Of a DNA stretch of 14,419 nucleotides, positions 5,729-12,410 are shown one piece after another. The translations under genes were made by a program, and so were the position numbers. This DNA comes from a bacterium (lineage in GTDB: Bacteria > Patescibacteriota > Minisyncoccia > UBA6257 > GWB1-50-10), in assembly GCA_021813265.1 (NCBI GenBank), contig JAKALF010000017.1, positions 1 to 14,419 on the forward strand. Reading direction: 5' to 3'. Below the pieces are notes generated by a model, which was not told the DNA's origin, ran no database searches, and was given only the letters and a program-made list of their open reading frames with translations. Numbering within the stretch: position 1 is the first letter of the stretch; each line of letters starts with the position of its first letter.

Positions 5729-7825
5729 ATGGATGTTATAAATTCAATTCTTCCAACAGTTCAGCACCTCGGCGTATTTGGCTATTGGCTCATATTGCTC
5801 ATAGCTCTTTCCGAATCTCTCGCGTTTATTGGGTCGGTAATACCGGGGGCGGTACTGGTTACGTTGGCGGGTTTTCTTTCGGCACACGGTTATCTTGATA
5901 TCGGAGATTTGATTTGGTTTGCGGCCATAGGAGCAATACTGGGTGATAGTTTGAGTTACTGGTTTGGGACGAAAGGAACGAGATTTTTTAAAGAGGAAAA
6001 TCGCTTACTAAAACGAGCCCATTTGGAAAGAGGAGAGGGGTTTTTTAAAAAACACGGAGGTAAGAGTGTGTTATTGGGCCGATTTGTGGGCCCGCTTCGA
6101 CCGATTATTCCCTTTATCGCCGGTCTTTCCCAAATGAATAAGTGGCAGTTTTTGTTCTGGAATATTTTGAGCGGTTTTTTATGGGCAACGGCGCATCTCT
6201 TGCTCGGTTATTTCTTTGGGGGAACGTTGAATGTTATTGAAGCCTGGTCAACGAGAGCCGGTATTTTTATTATAGCCATTATCGTTCTGGTTATTTTCAT
6301 AAAAATCGTCATGAAATATTCTCGGCCGTTCTTTTCTTTTCTAAAGTCTCTAGCCCTCTCCGTGCGAGACGCGATAGTTAGAAATCCCGATATTCAAAAG
6401 ATTGTTCAAAGGTATCCAAGGTCTTTTGCGTTTGTAAAAAGACGATTAGACGTAGACGCCTTTTTTGGCTTGCCGTTTACGCTTTTACTCATCGCTTTCA
6501 TATATGTTCTCTCGCTTTTCGTCGGTACGGTTCAAGATATCATTACAGCCGAGTCCTTGGTCTTGGCTGACACGAGAGTCGCGAATCTACTCTATGCTTT
6601 TCGTGACGCGGAACTTATCAAAGTCTTTCTATGGATCACCTTACTCGCGAAGTGGCAGGTAATTATAAGTTTCGGACTCATTACCTCCATTCTTTTATGG
6701 CTATGGGGAAAACGGAAGTATATAGTGCCGTTCTGGATCACGATTAGCGGGTCATATCTATTTTATACGTTAAGCAAGATCATCATTCATCGTCCGAGAC
6801 CCTATATCGCTTACTATCTTGAAACGGGATACTCCTTTCCAAGCGGGCACTCGACTATAGCTCTCGCTTTCTACGGGTTTCTTGCCTATATCTTGTTTAA
6901 TGAGTGTAAAAAACAAGGGAAAACCAAAGCGAATATTTTGTTTGGAAGTTTAATAATCATACTCGGAGTCGGATTAAGCCGTATCTATCTCGGCGTCCAT
7001 TATTTGAGCGATGTATGGGGCGGATATCTATTGGGCGCTTTATGGCTCATTATTGGTATCAGTATGGTTGAATGGTTGAAACGGAAAAAACCAGAGAAAA
7101 CGGTTTCCATATCACGGAACGTTAAATCCGTTTTCGTGATTTTGCCTATAATAGGGCTTATCTTCTACTCCGTATTTGCTTTAGAGTATCATCCGCCGCT
7201 CAATAGAACTATTTCCGCGTCGGCTACTTTCATCACGCGTAATATCCAAGATATTTTCAAGGAGGAAAACCTGCCAACGTTCACGGAAACGCTAACGGGC
7301 GACAATCAGGAACCGATCAGTTTGGTGATTGTCGCGAAGGATGACGAGACCTTCGTGCGGAACATAGAAAGCGCGGGATGGATTCTTGCCGACCGTCCAA
7401 ACGTAAGTTCAATGCTGAGCCTTATAAAGGCGGCTTTGCTAAACCAGACGTATAAAAGAGCTCCCATGACCCCGTCGTTTTGGAACGCGAACGTACATGA
7501 CTTCGGTTTTGAAAAACCCACCCGCGCGCAGAGCGTCCGGGAACGCCACCACGCTCGATTTTGGAAAACGAACGTGAAGACGCCCGAGGGCGAGAGCGTG
7601 TATCTAGGGACGGTAAGTCTCGATACGGGTATTAAATGGCTTGTCACGCACAAGATAGCTCCGGATATCGATACGGAGAGGGAACTGTTATTTTCCGATT
7701 TGGAAAAAGCCGGATTAATAAGCGCTTCGCGAAAGATTCAATCTGTCGAGCCCGTTCTCGGAGAGAATTTTACCGGAGACCCATTTTTTACCGACGGCAA
7801 GGTCTATATACTATTTTTGAAGTAA
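5729..7825 (+). CDS. DedA-PAP2-LssY fusion: membrane lipid transporter/phosphatase
   Basis: From the ATG at 5729 this is a 698-residue, multi-pass membrane protein with three parts. Residues 1-195 are a DedA/VTT domain (Glu29, GSVIPGAVLV, GRFVGPLRPIIPFIAG). Residues about 245-450 are a PAP2 acid phosphatase with all three motifs: K350-x6-RP, PSGH (371-374), and SRIYLGVHYLSD (417-428). Residues about 525-668 match the LssY C-terminal domain (RERHHARFW at 604-612). PAP2 enzymes dephosphorylate lipid pyrophosphates such as undecaprenyl-PP, and some DedA proteins return undecaprenyl phosphate across the membrane. One chain could therefore do both steps of carrier recycling (inference). The LssY role is unknown. 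An upstream GTG at 5666 lies inside tRNA-Lys and is rejected. GATAAA (5716-5721) ends 7 nt before the ATG, fitting a leaderless start. Confidence 0.87.
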   Translation: MDVINSILPTVQHLGVFGYWLILLIALSESLAFIGSVIPGAVLVTLAGFLSAHGYLDIGDLIWFAAIGAILGDSLSYWFGTKGTRFFKEENRLLKRAHLERGEGFFKKHGGKSVLLGRFVGPLRPIIPFIAGLSQMNKWQFLFWNILSGFLWATAHLLLGYFFGGTLNVIEAWSTRAGIFIIAIIVLVIFIKIVMKYSRPFFSFLKSLALSVRDAIVRNPDIQKIVQRYPRSFAFVKRRLDVDAFFGLPFTLLLIAFIYVLSLFVGTVQDIITAESLVLADTRVANLLYAFRDAELIKVFLWITLLAKWQVIISFGLITSILLWLWGKRKYIVPFWITISGSYLFYTLSKIIIHRPRPYIAYYLETGYSFPSGHSTIALAFYGFLAYILFNECKKQGKTKANILFGSLIIILGVGLSRIYLGVHYLSDVWGGYLLGALWLIIGISMVEWLKRKKPEKTVSISRNVKSVFVILPIIGLIFYSVFALEYHPPLNRTISASATFITRNIQDIFKEENLPTFTETLTGDNQEPISLVIVAKDDETFVRNIESAGWILADRPNVSSMLSLIKAALLNQTYKRAPMTPSFWNANVHDFGFEKPTRAQSVRERHHARFWKTNVKTPEGESVYLGTVSLDTGIKWLVTHKIAPDIDTERELLFSDLEKAGLISASRKIQSVEPVLGENFTGDPFFTDGKVYILFLK

Positions 7826-7845
7826 TTTGTATGATGAATTTATTC

Positions 7846-7877
7846 TTCATGAGAACTTCATCTTATTGTTCTATACA
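7846..7877 (+). promoter_or_regulatory. Direct-repeat regulator box and -10, site 1 (upstream of the methyltransferase gene)
   Basis: TTCAT at 7846-7850 and 7857-7861 are spaced by 11 bp. Ten bases later comes TATACA (7872-7877), giving a predicted start near 7884. The same layout occurs at 8772 and 10450. The site begins 20 bp after the stop of the DedA-PAP2-LssY gene. Confidence 0.6.
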
Positions 7878-7907
7878 TAATATGGATTATGGAGAATCAC
7901 AGGAATT

Positions 7908-8759
7908 ATGAGGAACATAAAACGTGATGACTCGGAAAAAATTTTCACTGAGTTGGGAAATAAAGTGACGGCGTTTTGGCTGGATGATGAGATGTTCTCT
8001 AAAAAGAATTTTTACGATACCTACGATTACGCGGCGTTTTGGAAAGGGCGTGAATTTGAAGATGAGGCCGATCGTATGGCGGTAAGACGACTGGTTTACA
8101 AGATACCGCAACCCCATAGGACCATCATAGATGTGGGCGGTGGAATTGGAAGGCTGGTGCCACTTTATGAAAACCAATGGGATCGAATTATCATCCTTGA
8201 TCCTTCCTTAGATCAGCTCGCCGTCGCGAAGAAAAATCTTTCCAAGATCGGAAAGGTTGATTGTGTTGAAGGGTCAGCGGAATCTATTCCCTTACCCGCG
8301 AGGTCATGCGACGCGGCGATTTGTGTGCGGGTTTTTCATCACATAACGAATCCTCGCGCGGTCATTCGGGAAATTGCCCGTATTCTTACGCCCGAGGGTC
8401 ACCTCATTCTTGAAATACCCAATAAGATGCACATGAAAGCGCGATTTTACTCTCTTTCTTTCAAAAAGGATACTTCACCCTACGTCCCCATATCGCGTTC
8501 CCAAAAAGATTTAGCCGTACCCTTCCTGAACCATCATCCCGCGGCGATACGAGCTACCCTTGAAGCTGAAGGATTCGTGATTCTAGAGACTCTCTCTGTG
8601 TCAAATTTTCGGCACGCGTTCTTTAAAAACACGATTCCGTCTCCCATTCTTTATTTACTCGAGAGAAAATTTCAGCGGATTCTGGCGGGTTTATGGTTCG
8701 GACCGAGCATATATTTTCTCGCGAAGAAAGAAATAAAGAAATCAAGCCTAAAAAATTAA
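7908..8759 (+). CDS. Class I SAM-dependent methyltransferase
   Basis: This 283-residue protein has a Rossmann methyltransferase core (Methyltransf_11 type). Motif I is TIIDVGGGIGR (72-82), the acidic strand-2 end is IIILDPS (94-100), motif II is CDAAICVRVFHHI (134-146), and motif III lies in LTPEGHLILEIPN (160-172). The substrate is not evident; the C-terminal half is variable, as in enzymes acting on small molecules, lipids or sugars. A regulator box and -10 lie upstream, leaving a leader of about 24 nt. The ATG is overlapped (ATGA) by a tiny nine-codon frame beginning ATG at 7882, which may couple translation. AGGA lies only 3 nt before the ATG, so the ribosome binding site is poor. It precedes the response regulator gene by 50 nt. 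Confidence 0.88.
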   Translation: MRNIKRDDSEKIFTELGNKVTAFWLDDEMFSKKNFYDTYDYAAFWKGREFEDEADRMAVRRLVYKIPQPHRTIIDVGGGIGRLVPLYENQWDRIIILDPSLDQLAVAKKNLSKIGKVDCVEGSAESIPLPARSCDAAICVRVFHHITNPRAVIREIARILTPEGHLILEIPNKMHMKARFYSLSFKKDTSPYVPISRSQKDLAVPFLNHHPAAIRATLEAEGFVILETLSVSNFRHAFFKNTIPSPILYLLERKFQRILAGLWFGPSIYFLAKKEIKKSSLKN

Positions 8760-8771
8760 GGTGAAACAATC

Positions 8772-8803
8772 TTCATGAAGATTTCATGGTATGGGGTTAC
8801 GCT
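8772..8803 (+). promoter_or_regulatory. Direct-repeat regulator box and -10, site 2 (response regulator gene)
   Basis: TTCAT at 8772-8776 and 8783-8787 has 11-bp spacing. Ten bases later is TACGCT (8798-8803). The predicted +1 falls on 8810, the A of the regulator's own ATG, suggesting autoregulation and a leaderless mRNA. The first half is also part of a palindrome, ATCTTCATGAAGAT. Confidence 0.62.
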
Positions 8804-8809
8804 AAACGT

Positions 8810-9484
8810 ATGAAAATATTAATCGTAGAAGATAATGAAGCGTTAGCTTCGGGAATAAAGAGAGGATTAGAGCAGGAAGGATATGCCGCTGATTACGTTT
8901 TGGACGGTGAAAGCGGCGCGAGGCGAGTTGAACTTTCCCCTCGGGATTATGATCTCGTGATTTTAGACGTCATGCTTCCCAAAAAAGACGGGATATCCGT
9001 CTTGAGGGATTGGCGCGAAGTCGAGATTACTATCCCCGTGTTGATGCTTACGGCGAAAGATATGACGGAAGATAAAATTAAAGGACTTGATTCTGGCGCC
9101 GATGATTATTTAATAAAACCCTTTTCGTTTGAAGAACTTACGGCGCGCATCCGCGCGTTACTACGCCGCCCGAAAGAGACCCTGCCTAAAGAATTAAAAG
9201 TCGGAGATATTACATTGAATACAACGACGAGGAAAGTAGACCGCTCGGGAAAAGAAATTCCGCTTACGCTTAAGGAATTTATGGTTCTCGAATATTTAAT
9301 ACGCCACCCTAATAAGGTTATTACCCGTGACGAGTTATATGACCACGCTTGGGATTTCGCGGCGAACGCTTTTAGCAACACGGTTGACGTGCATATAAAA
9401 AATTTGCGGAAGAAAATAGAATACGAAAACCATGAAAAAATATTGGAAACCATTCGCGGAGTGGGGTACCGGCTCAAAACATAG
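8810..9484 (+). CDS. OmpR/PhoB-family response regulator
   Basis: This 224-residue regulator starts MKILIVEDNEAL, the usual family N-terminus, so the ATG at 8810 is preferred over one at 8786 that would lie inside the regulator box. The receiver domain (1-115) has acidic residues E7 and D8, phospho-acceptor Asp53 in VILDVMLP, Thr81 in LMLTAKD, and Lys103 in LIKPFS. A winged-helix DNA-binding domain follows (about 125-222; PLTLKEFMVLEYL, VDVHIKNLRKKI, IRGVGYRL). Phosphorylated members of this family bind pairs of 11-bp-spaced direct repeats and recruit RNA polymerase. Such repeats stand before this gene and two neighbours. The kinase gene overlaps or abuts the 3' end, so the two are co-expressed. 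Confidence 0.95.
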   Translation: MKILIVEDNEALASGIKRGLEQEGYAADYVLDGESGARRVELSPRDYDLVILDVMLPKKDGISVLRDWREVEITIPVLMLTAKDMTEDKIKGLDSGADDYLIKPFSFEELTARIRALLRRPKETLPKELKVGDITLNTTTRKVDRSGKEIPLTLKEFMVLEYLIRHPNKVITRDELYDHAWDFAANAFSNTVDVHIKNLRKKIEYENHEKILETIRGVGYRLKT

Positions 9485-10448
9485 TTTGTTTTGGCGCGCC
9501 CGTTTAAACCTTACCGCCCTATATATCGGCATTATTGCCGCTATTGTCATCATTTTCAGCTTTACCCTCTACTATTCTTTGGTAAAAAATATCCGAGACA
9601 ACGTCGAGGGAAATTTTTCAAACGATCAAGTCCAAGAACTGGTTATGGGAAAAACAACCGATCAGCTTCAAATGACTATAGTGTTTGTGGATCTCGCGGT
9701 GTTAGGCATCTCAAGCGTTCTCAGTTATGTTTTGGCGGGGAGAACGTTAAAACCCATTCAGGAAACGATGGAAAAACAGAAGCAATTCACCGCTGACGCG
9801 TCGCATGAACTCCGAACGCCCCTCACGGTGGCGCGAACCAATTTGGAGGTGGCGTTAAGGGAAAAGGAGTGGGACAAGGAAAAGGGACGCTCTTTTATTA
9901 CAAACGCCATAGATGAAATAACCTTAATGACAAAACTGACTGAAGATTTATTGACCCTCTCAAAATTAGAGGGAAGAGAAAAAAATCTTTCTTTTGGAAA
10001 AATCAACATAACGGAGATAGCGGAACGTGTTGTAAAGAAAATGCGGCATATGGCAACGGAGCGGAATATCAAGCTTTCTATGGAAGGCTCCCATGCCGTT
10101 TTTCTCTATGGAGAATCCGGAGCTTTAGAGCGGCTTGTAACCAATATCGTAAGCAATGCCCTTGCTTTCACTAAGTCTCGGGGATCGATTCACGTAACGG
10201 TTTACGAACGCCACGCGAAAGCAATCGTTACGATTCAAGACACGGGGATAGGAATAGCAAAAGAAGATTTGCCTCATGTGTTCGAACGTTTGTATCGGGC
10301 TGATAAAGCGCGGAGCGAGACGAGAGGAGCCGGTCTAGGGCTCGCTATCGCGGAAGAAATAACGCGAAACCATCATGGCACGATACGTATTGAGAGCGAA
10401 CTCGGGAAGGGAACCCTCGTTATCATTACCTTTCCAGTCCCGTCTTAA
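9432..10448 (+). CDS. Sensor histidine kinase, short-loop (intramembrane-sensing type)
   Basis: This kinase has up to 338 residues. Transmembrane segments at about 24-50 and 82-102 enclose an external loop of only about 31 residues, as in kinases that sense the membrane or a partner protein rather than a soluble ligand. The phosphoacceptor His125 lies in FTADASHELRTPLT. ATPase boxes are N (NIVSNALAFT, 238-247), G1 (DTGIGI, 270-275), F (FERLYRAD, 284-291), and G2 (GAGLGLAI, 299-306). Only a stub of a HAMP linker is present. The first ATG overlaps the regulator gene by 53 nt; a TTG at 9486, just after the regulator stop, gives 320 residues and may be the true start. It is the expected partner of the preceding regulator. 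A repeat box follows at 10450. Confidence 0.94.
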   Translation: MKKYWKPFAEWGTGSKHSLFWRARLNLTALYIGIIAAIVIIFSFTLYYSLVKNIRDNVEGNFSNDQVQELVMGKTTDQLQMTIVFVDLAVLGISSVLSYVLAGRTLKPIQETMEKQKQFTADASHELRTPLTVARTNLEVALREKEWDKEKGRSFITNAIDEITLMTKLTEDLLTLSKLEGREKNLSFGKINITEIAERVVKKMRHMATERNIKLSMEGSHAVFLYGESGALERLVTNIVSNALAFTKSRGSIHVTVYERHAKAIVTIQDTGIGIAKEDLPHVFERLYRADKARSETRGAGLGLAIAEEITRNHHGTIRIESELGKGTLVIITFPVPS

Positions 10449-10449
10449 T

Positions 10450-10481
10450 TTCATAGAGATTTCATCCGTACGGTATATGCT
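10450..10481 (+). promoter_or_regulatory. Direct-repeat regulator box and -10, site 3 (secreted protein gene)
   Basis: TTCAT at 10450-10454 and 10461-10465 has 11-bp spacing. Ten bases later is TATGCT (10476-10481), with a predicted start near 10488. The site starts just after the kinase stop codon (10446-10448) and would give the next gene its own inducible promoter. Confidence 0.62.
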
Positions 10482-10543
10482 CAACATTGTTCAAGAATAA
10501 AGGTCGACTTGGACTCGGAGCAGAAAAATTTATACAAAATCCT

Positions 10544-10885
10544 ATGAAATGGAATAAAAAAACAGCGTCTTTGCTCGCGGTTCTGTCTCTTTTGCTCGGC
10601 GGAGCGGGAGCGATAGGGCTTCAAGCTCACGCGCAGAACGCCACCGGAAGCCAGCCCGCGCAGATTCAAACTCAATCCGAATCGGTAAAAGAACAGAAAA
10701 ACTCATCGATAGACAAAGACAATATTCAGGATGAAAAAAACAACGGAGCGGTTGAATCCTCCCTTGAAAAGGAAAGTGGAACGGAAACAAAGGACAGCGT
10801 TGAGGCGAATGAAAATCTTCCTGGTGGGGGACACCAAGATCAAGCGGGAGCGAACGTTGATCATCAGGTTGAGGGAGTGGAATAA
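10544..10885 (+). CDS. Small acidic secreted protein, unknown, candidate regulon member
   Basis: This protein has 113 residues. The N-terminus (MKWNKKTASLLAVLSLLLGG) is a Sec signal peptide with a likely cleavage after AHA at residue 30; there is no lipobox Cys. The mature part of about 83 residues is hydrophilic, rich in Glu, Asp, Gln, Asn and Ser, with no predicted fold. It ends in GGGHQDQAGANVDHQVEGVE, whose Gly/His-Asp pattern I recall from small secreted proteins of candidate-phyla bacteria; this needs a search. The ATG at 10544 gives a clean signal peptide. A TTG at 10487 would add 19 residues and lies at the predicted transcription start. It follows the kinase gene, has a regulator box, and ends at a strong terminator, so it may be an output or ligand of the two-component system (inference). 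Confidence 0.72.
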   Translation: MKWNKKTASLLAVLSLLLGGAGAIGLQAHAQNATGSQPAQIQTQSESVKEQKNSSIDKDNIQDEKNNGAVESSLEKESGTETKDSVEANENLPGGGHQDQAGANVDHQVEGVE

Positions 10886-10906
10886 TCTATTTTCTTTCCT
10901 CATTGA

Positions 10907-10940
10907 GAAAACATCCCCAGTTATGGGGATGTTTTCTTTG
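10907..10940 (+). terminator. Strong intrinsic terminator after the two-component/secreted protein cluster
   Basis: A perfect 12-bp stem, GAAAACATCCCC (10907-10918) with its complement at 10925-10936, has the loop AGTTAT and is followed by TTTG. The T-rich end of the stem doubles as the U tract. Confidence 0.85.
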
Positions 10941-10955
10941 ATATCCTAAACATGA

Positions 10956-10984
10956 TTGACAACAGTATAGAAATATGCTATCTT
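10956..10984 (+). promoter_or_regulatory. Promoter of the 87-residue orphan gene
   Basis: TTGACA (10956-10961, a perfect -35), a 17-bp spacer ending in TGC, and TATCTT (10979-10984) form one of the best promoters in the window. The predicted start is near 10991, and the leader contains AGGAG. Confidence 0.78.
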
Positions 10985-11009
10985 ACATTCAGTATTTAAA
11001 AGGAGTTAT

Positions 11010-11273
11010 ATGGAGGCTAAAGATTATAAAATCGGAAGACCGTACATCATTAGATCAAATGATGTAAGGGATAATTTAATGGTAGGAACTTTTATCGGAT
11101 TTGAAGCAAAACATAATATCCCGATATTCCTTGTTAATGGAGAAGAATTATCTGTGTTTTCTCCGGTTGCTGAATTTAACAACGACCTTTGGAGTGAGTT
11201 GCAAAATCTGTCTTACTCGGATCAATTCAAGGTTGTTTTGACTCTTTCTCAGAATATTTCAGTTTTAGGATAA
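11010..11273 (+). CDS. Orphan small protein, unknown
   Basis: This is an 87-residue soluble protein; I do not recognise it. The N-terminal two thirds looks like short beta strands (GRPYIIRSNDV, LMVGTFIGFEA, IPIFLVNGEELSVFSP) and suggests a small barrel. The last part (LWSELQNLSYSDQFKVVLTLS) looks helical. The ATG is set by AGGAG (11001-11005) 4 nt upstream. It has its own strong promoter and terminator, so it is expressed as a single-gene unit, probably at a high level. It is more AT-rich than the neighbouring housekeeping genes and sits beside the repeat-flanked segment, so it may be accessory. Confidence 0.7.
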   Translation: MEAKDYKIGRPYIIRSNDVRDNLMVGTFIGFEAKHNIPIFLVNGEELSVFSPVAEFNNDLWSELQNLSYSDQFKVVLTLSQNISVLG

Positions 11274-11278
11274 TAGAC

Positions 11279-11306
11279 GTGACCCCCTCGGGTCACTTTT
11301 ATTTTT
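11279..11306 (+). terminator. Intrinsic terminator of the 87-residue orphan gene
   Basis: The stem is GTGACCC (11279-11285) with GGGTCAC (11290-11296), the loop is CCTC, and TTTTATTTTT follows. Confidence 0.85.
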
Positions 11307-11315
11307 CTATAGTTT

Positions 11316-11337
11316 TTCCACGTCTCAATTAATGTAC
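11316..11337. repeat. 22-bp direct repeat, distal copy (possible attachment site)
   Basis: This copy is identical to 12298-12319. It begins TTCCACGTC and ends AATGTAC; the bases on either side differ between copies. It lies 961 bp from the copy that touches tRNA-Arg, and the orphan gene 11382-12236 lies between. Confidence 0.75.
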
Positions 11338-11381
11338 AGTATTCTTGAATTAGCCCGAACGCATTTCGGATTCTAAAACGG

Positions 11382-12236
11382 CTATGATTTACTTAATTTA
11401 TTCTCTAAATCATCTAAATAATAATACGGCGCTGATTTCAATTCAATCGCGCGTTTTACTTCTTTAAGAACTAAACTTTTATTCTTCTTCGCGATTTTTA
11501 ACAAGAGGGCAAAGGAAGTACAATTTTCATGTTTTCCAGTTTCTTGCACATTTAACATTTGTAGTAAAATTGGCACTAAAATTTTTGACGGAAATTTTAA
11601 TAACTCTGAAACAAAATTTACATCGTCAAAAATTTTATCCCCAGTATGTTCAATTTTATGCAAAGCAGCTCGCAATTTACTCGCTTTCGTTTGGGGTAGT
11701 TTTTCAAGATAGGGTTTTATATTTATTTTTTTTTGATCAGTCAGCTCTTTTTGTAAAAGTGCAACTACCCACTCATTAGAAATATTTATCAAACTATGAA
11801 AATTACCCCAGCCAGTTTCCTTAACGACATAAAACCAGTTTTTCCAAGACTTAACTTGAGTCTTGCAATATTTTTTAGAAAACTTAGCGTAAGCAGATGT
11901 TTCTTTTGTGGGAATGCTTCGAGTAAGAGAAAAATCAAATTTTATCTCTTCTACAAGCGGCCTAAATCCTTTCTTTGTGGGATTGATTTTACCAAGGATC
12001 TTTATCCTCTCCTTCCTCGCTTCGGGGTGAGGATTTAACAAACCAATCTTATCTCCAGTAAAGCCATGCGGTGGAAACACAATGACTCTCTTTATAAAAC
12101 CCGCGTCCTCGCTTTTCAAACGAATAAAAAAGCAAGCTGGTCTTACAACAACTTCATAGTCTTTTTCGCCAAAGAATTTTTTAAGAGTTTTTTGAAAAAG
12201 CGAGGATTGTTTGATTTCATAAAAATTGAATTGCAT
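11382..12236 (-). CDS. Orphan lysine-rich protein in a repeat-flanked segment, unknown
   Basis: From the ATG at 12236 this is a 284-residue protein that I do not recognise. It is basic, with many Lys residues, has no signal peptide or membrane segment, and the last 60 residues look alpha-helical (SFALLLKIAKKNKSLVLKEV, then YYYLDDLENKLSKS). The N-terminal third has mixed strands (YEVVVRPACFFIRL, FIKRVIVFPP). The open frame extends to 12362, but that extension is a translation of tRNA-Arg and is rejected. TTTAAT (12243-12248, minus strand) ends 6 nt before the ATG, fitting a leaderless start. Base composition is more AT-rich than in recG or cca. The gene lies between two exact 22-bp repeats beside tRNA-Arg, which suggests it arrived as a unit. 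No catalytic motif could be named. Confidence 0.68.
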   Translation of the reverse strand: MQFNFYEIKQSSLFQKTLKKFFGEKDYEVVVRPACFFIRLKSEDAGFIKRVIVFPPHGFTGDKIGLLNPHPEARKERIKILGKINPTKKGFRPLVEEIKFDFSLTRSIPTKETSAYAKFSKKYCKTQVKSWKNWFYVVKETGWGNFHSLINISNEWVVALLQKELTDQKKINIKPYLEKLPQTKASKLRAALHKIEHTGDKIFDDVNFVSELLKFPSKILVPILLQMLNVQETGKHENCTSFALLLKIAKKNKSLVLKEVKRAIELKSAPYYYLDDLENKLSKS

Positions 12237-12242
12237 AGTATG

Positions 12243-12248
12243 ATTAAA
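12243..12248 (-). promoter_or_regulatory. Possible -10 of the repeat-flanked orphan gene
   Basis: TTTAAT on the minus strand is followed by six bases and then ATG, so +1 would be the A of the start codon. No good -35 is seen at 17 bp; TTGAGA lies 20 bp upstream. Read-through from tRNA-Arg is an alternative. Confidence 0.38.
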
Positions 12249-12297
12249 ATTTTTTCTTTTCTTCTTTCTCTCAAAACATGGCCTGAGCCGATTGTCC

Positions 12298-12319
12298 TTC
12301 CACGTCTCAATTAATGTAC
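12298..12319. repeat. 22-bp direct repeat, copy at the tRNA-Arg 3' end
   Basis: This copy is identical to 11316-11337. Its last three bases (12317-12319) are the final three bases of tRNA-Arg, including the discriminator; the other 19 lie just downstream of the tRNA. This position resembles the attachment site of a tRNA-targeting element. Confidence 0.75.
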
Positions 12320-12390
12320 CCCCGCCAGGATTTGAACCCGGAACCTCTTGGTTCGAAGCCAAGCGCTCTATCCAATTGAGCTACGGGGGC
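12317..12390 (-). tRNA. tRNA-Arg (TCG)
   Basis: This is a 74-nt cloverleaf on the minus strand, with acceptor GCCCCCG/CGGGGGT (first pair G-T), D arm GCTC/GAGC, anticodon loop CTTCGAA (anticodon TCG), and T loop TTCAAAT. A73 is followed by CAT, so CCA is not encoded. Its 3' end overlaps a 22-bp direct repeat. Confidence 0.95.
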
Positions 12391-12410
12391 ATTTTTCATT
12401 TCCGAGCTTC

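Noticed and set aside
7882..7911. Nine-codon frame overlapping the methyltransferase ATG (ATGA)
   Set aside because: The predicted transcription start is at about 7884, after its ATG, and no ribosome site is present. It may be chance; mentioned only as possible coupling.
8786..8809. Upstream ATG for the response regulator
   Set aside because: It falls inside the second half of the regulator box and adds eight residues before the standard MKILIVEDN start.
12237..12362. N-terminal extension of the repeat-flanked orphan gene (starts MASNQEVPGSNPGGG)
   Set aside because: It is the translation of tRNA-Arg and its 3' flank. This peptide is a common artefact of tRNA genes; the ATG at 12236 is preferred.
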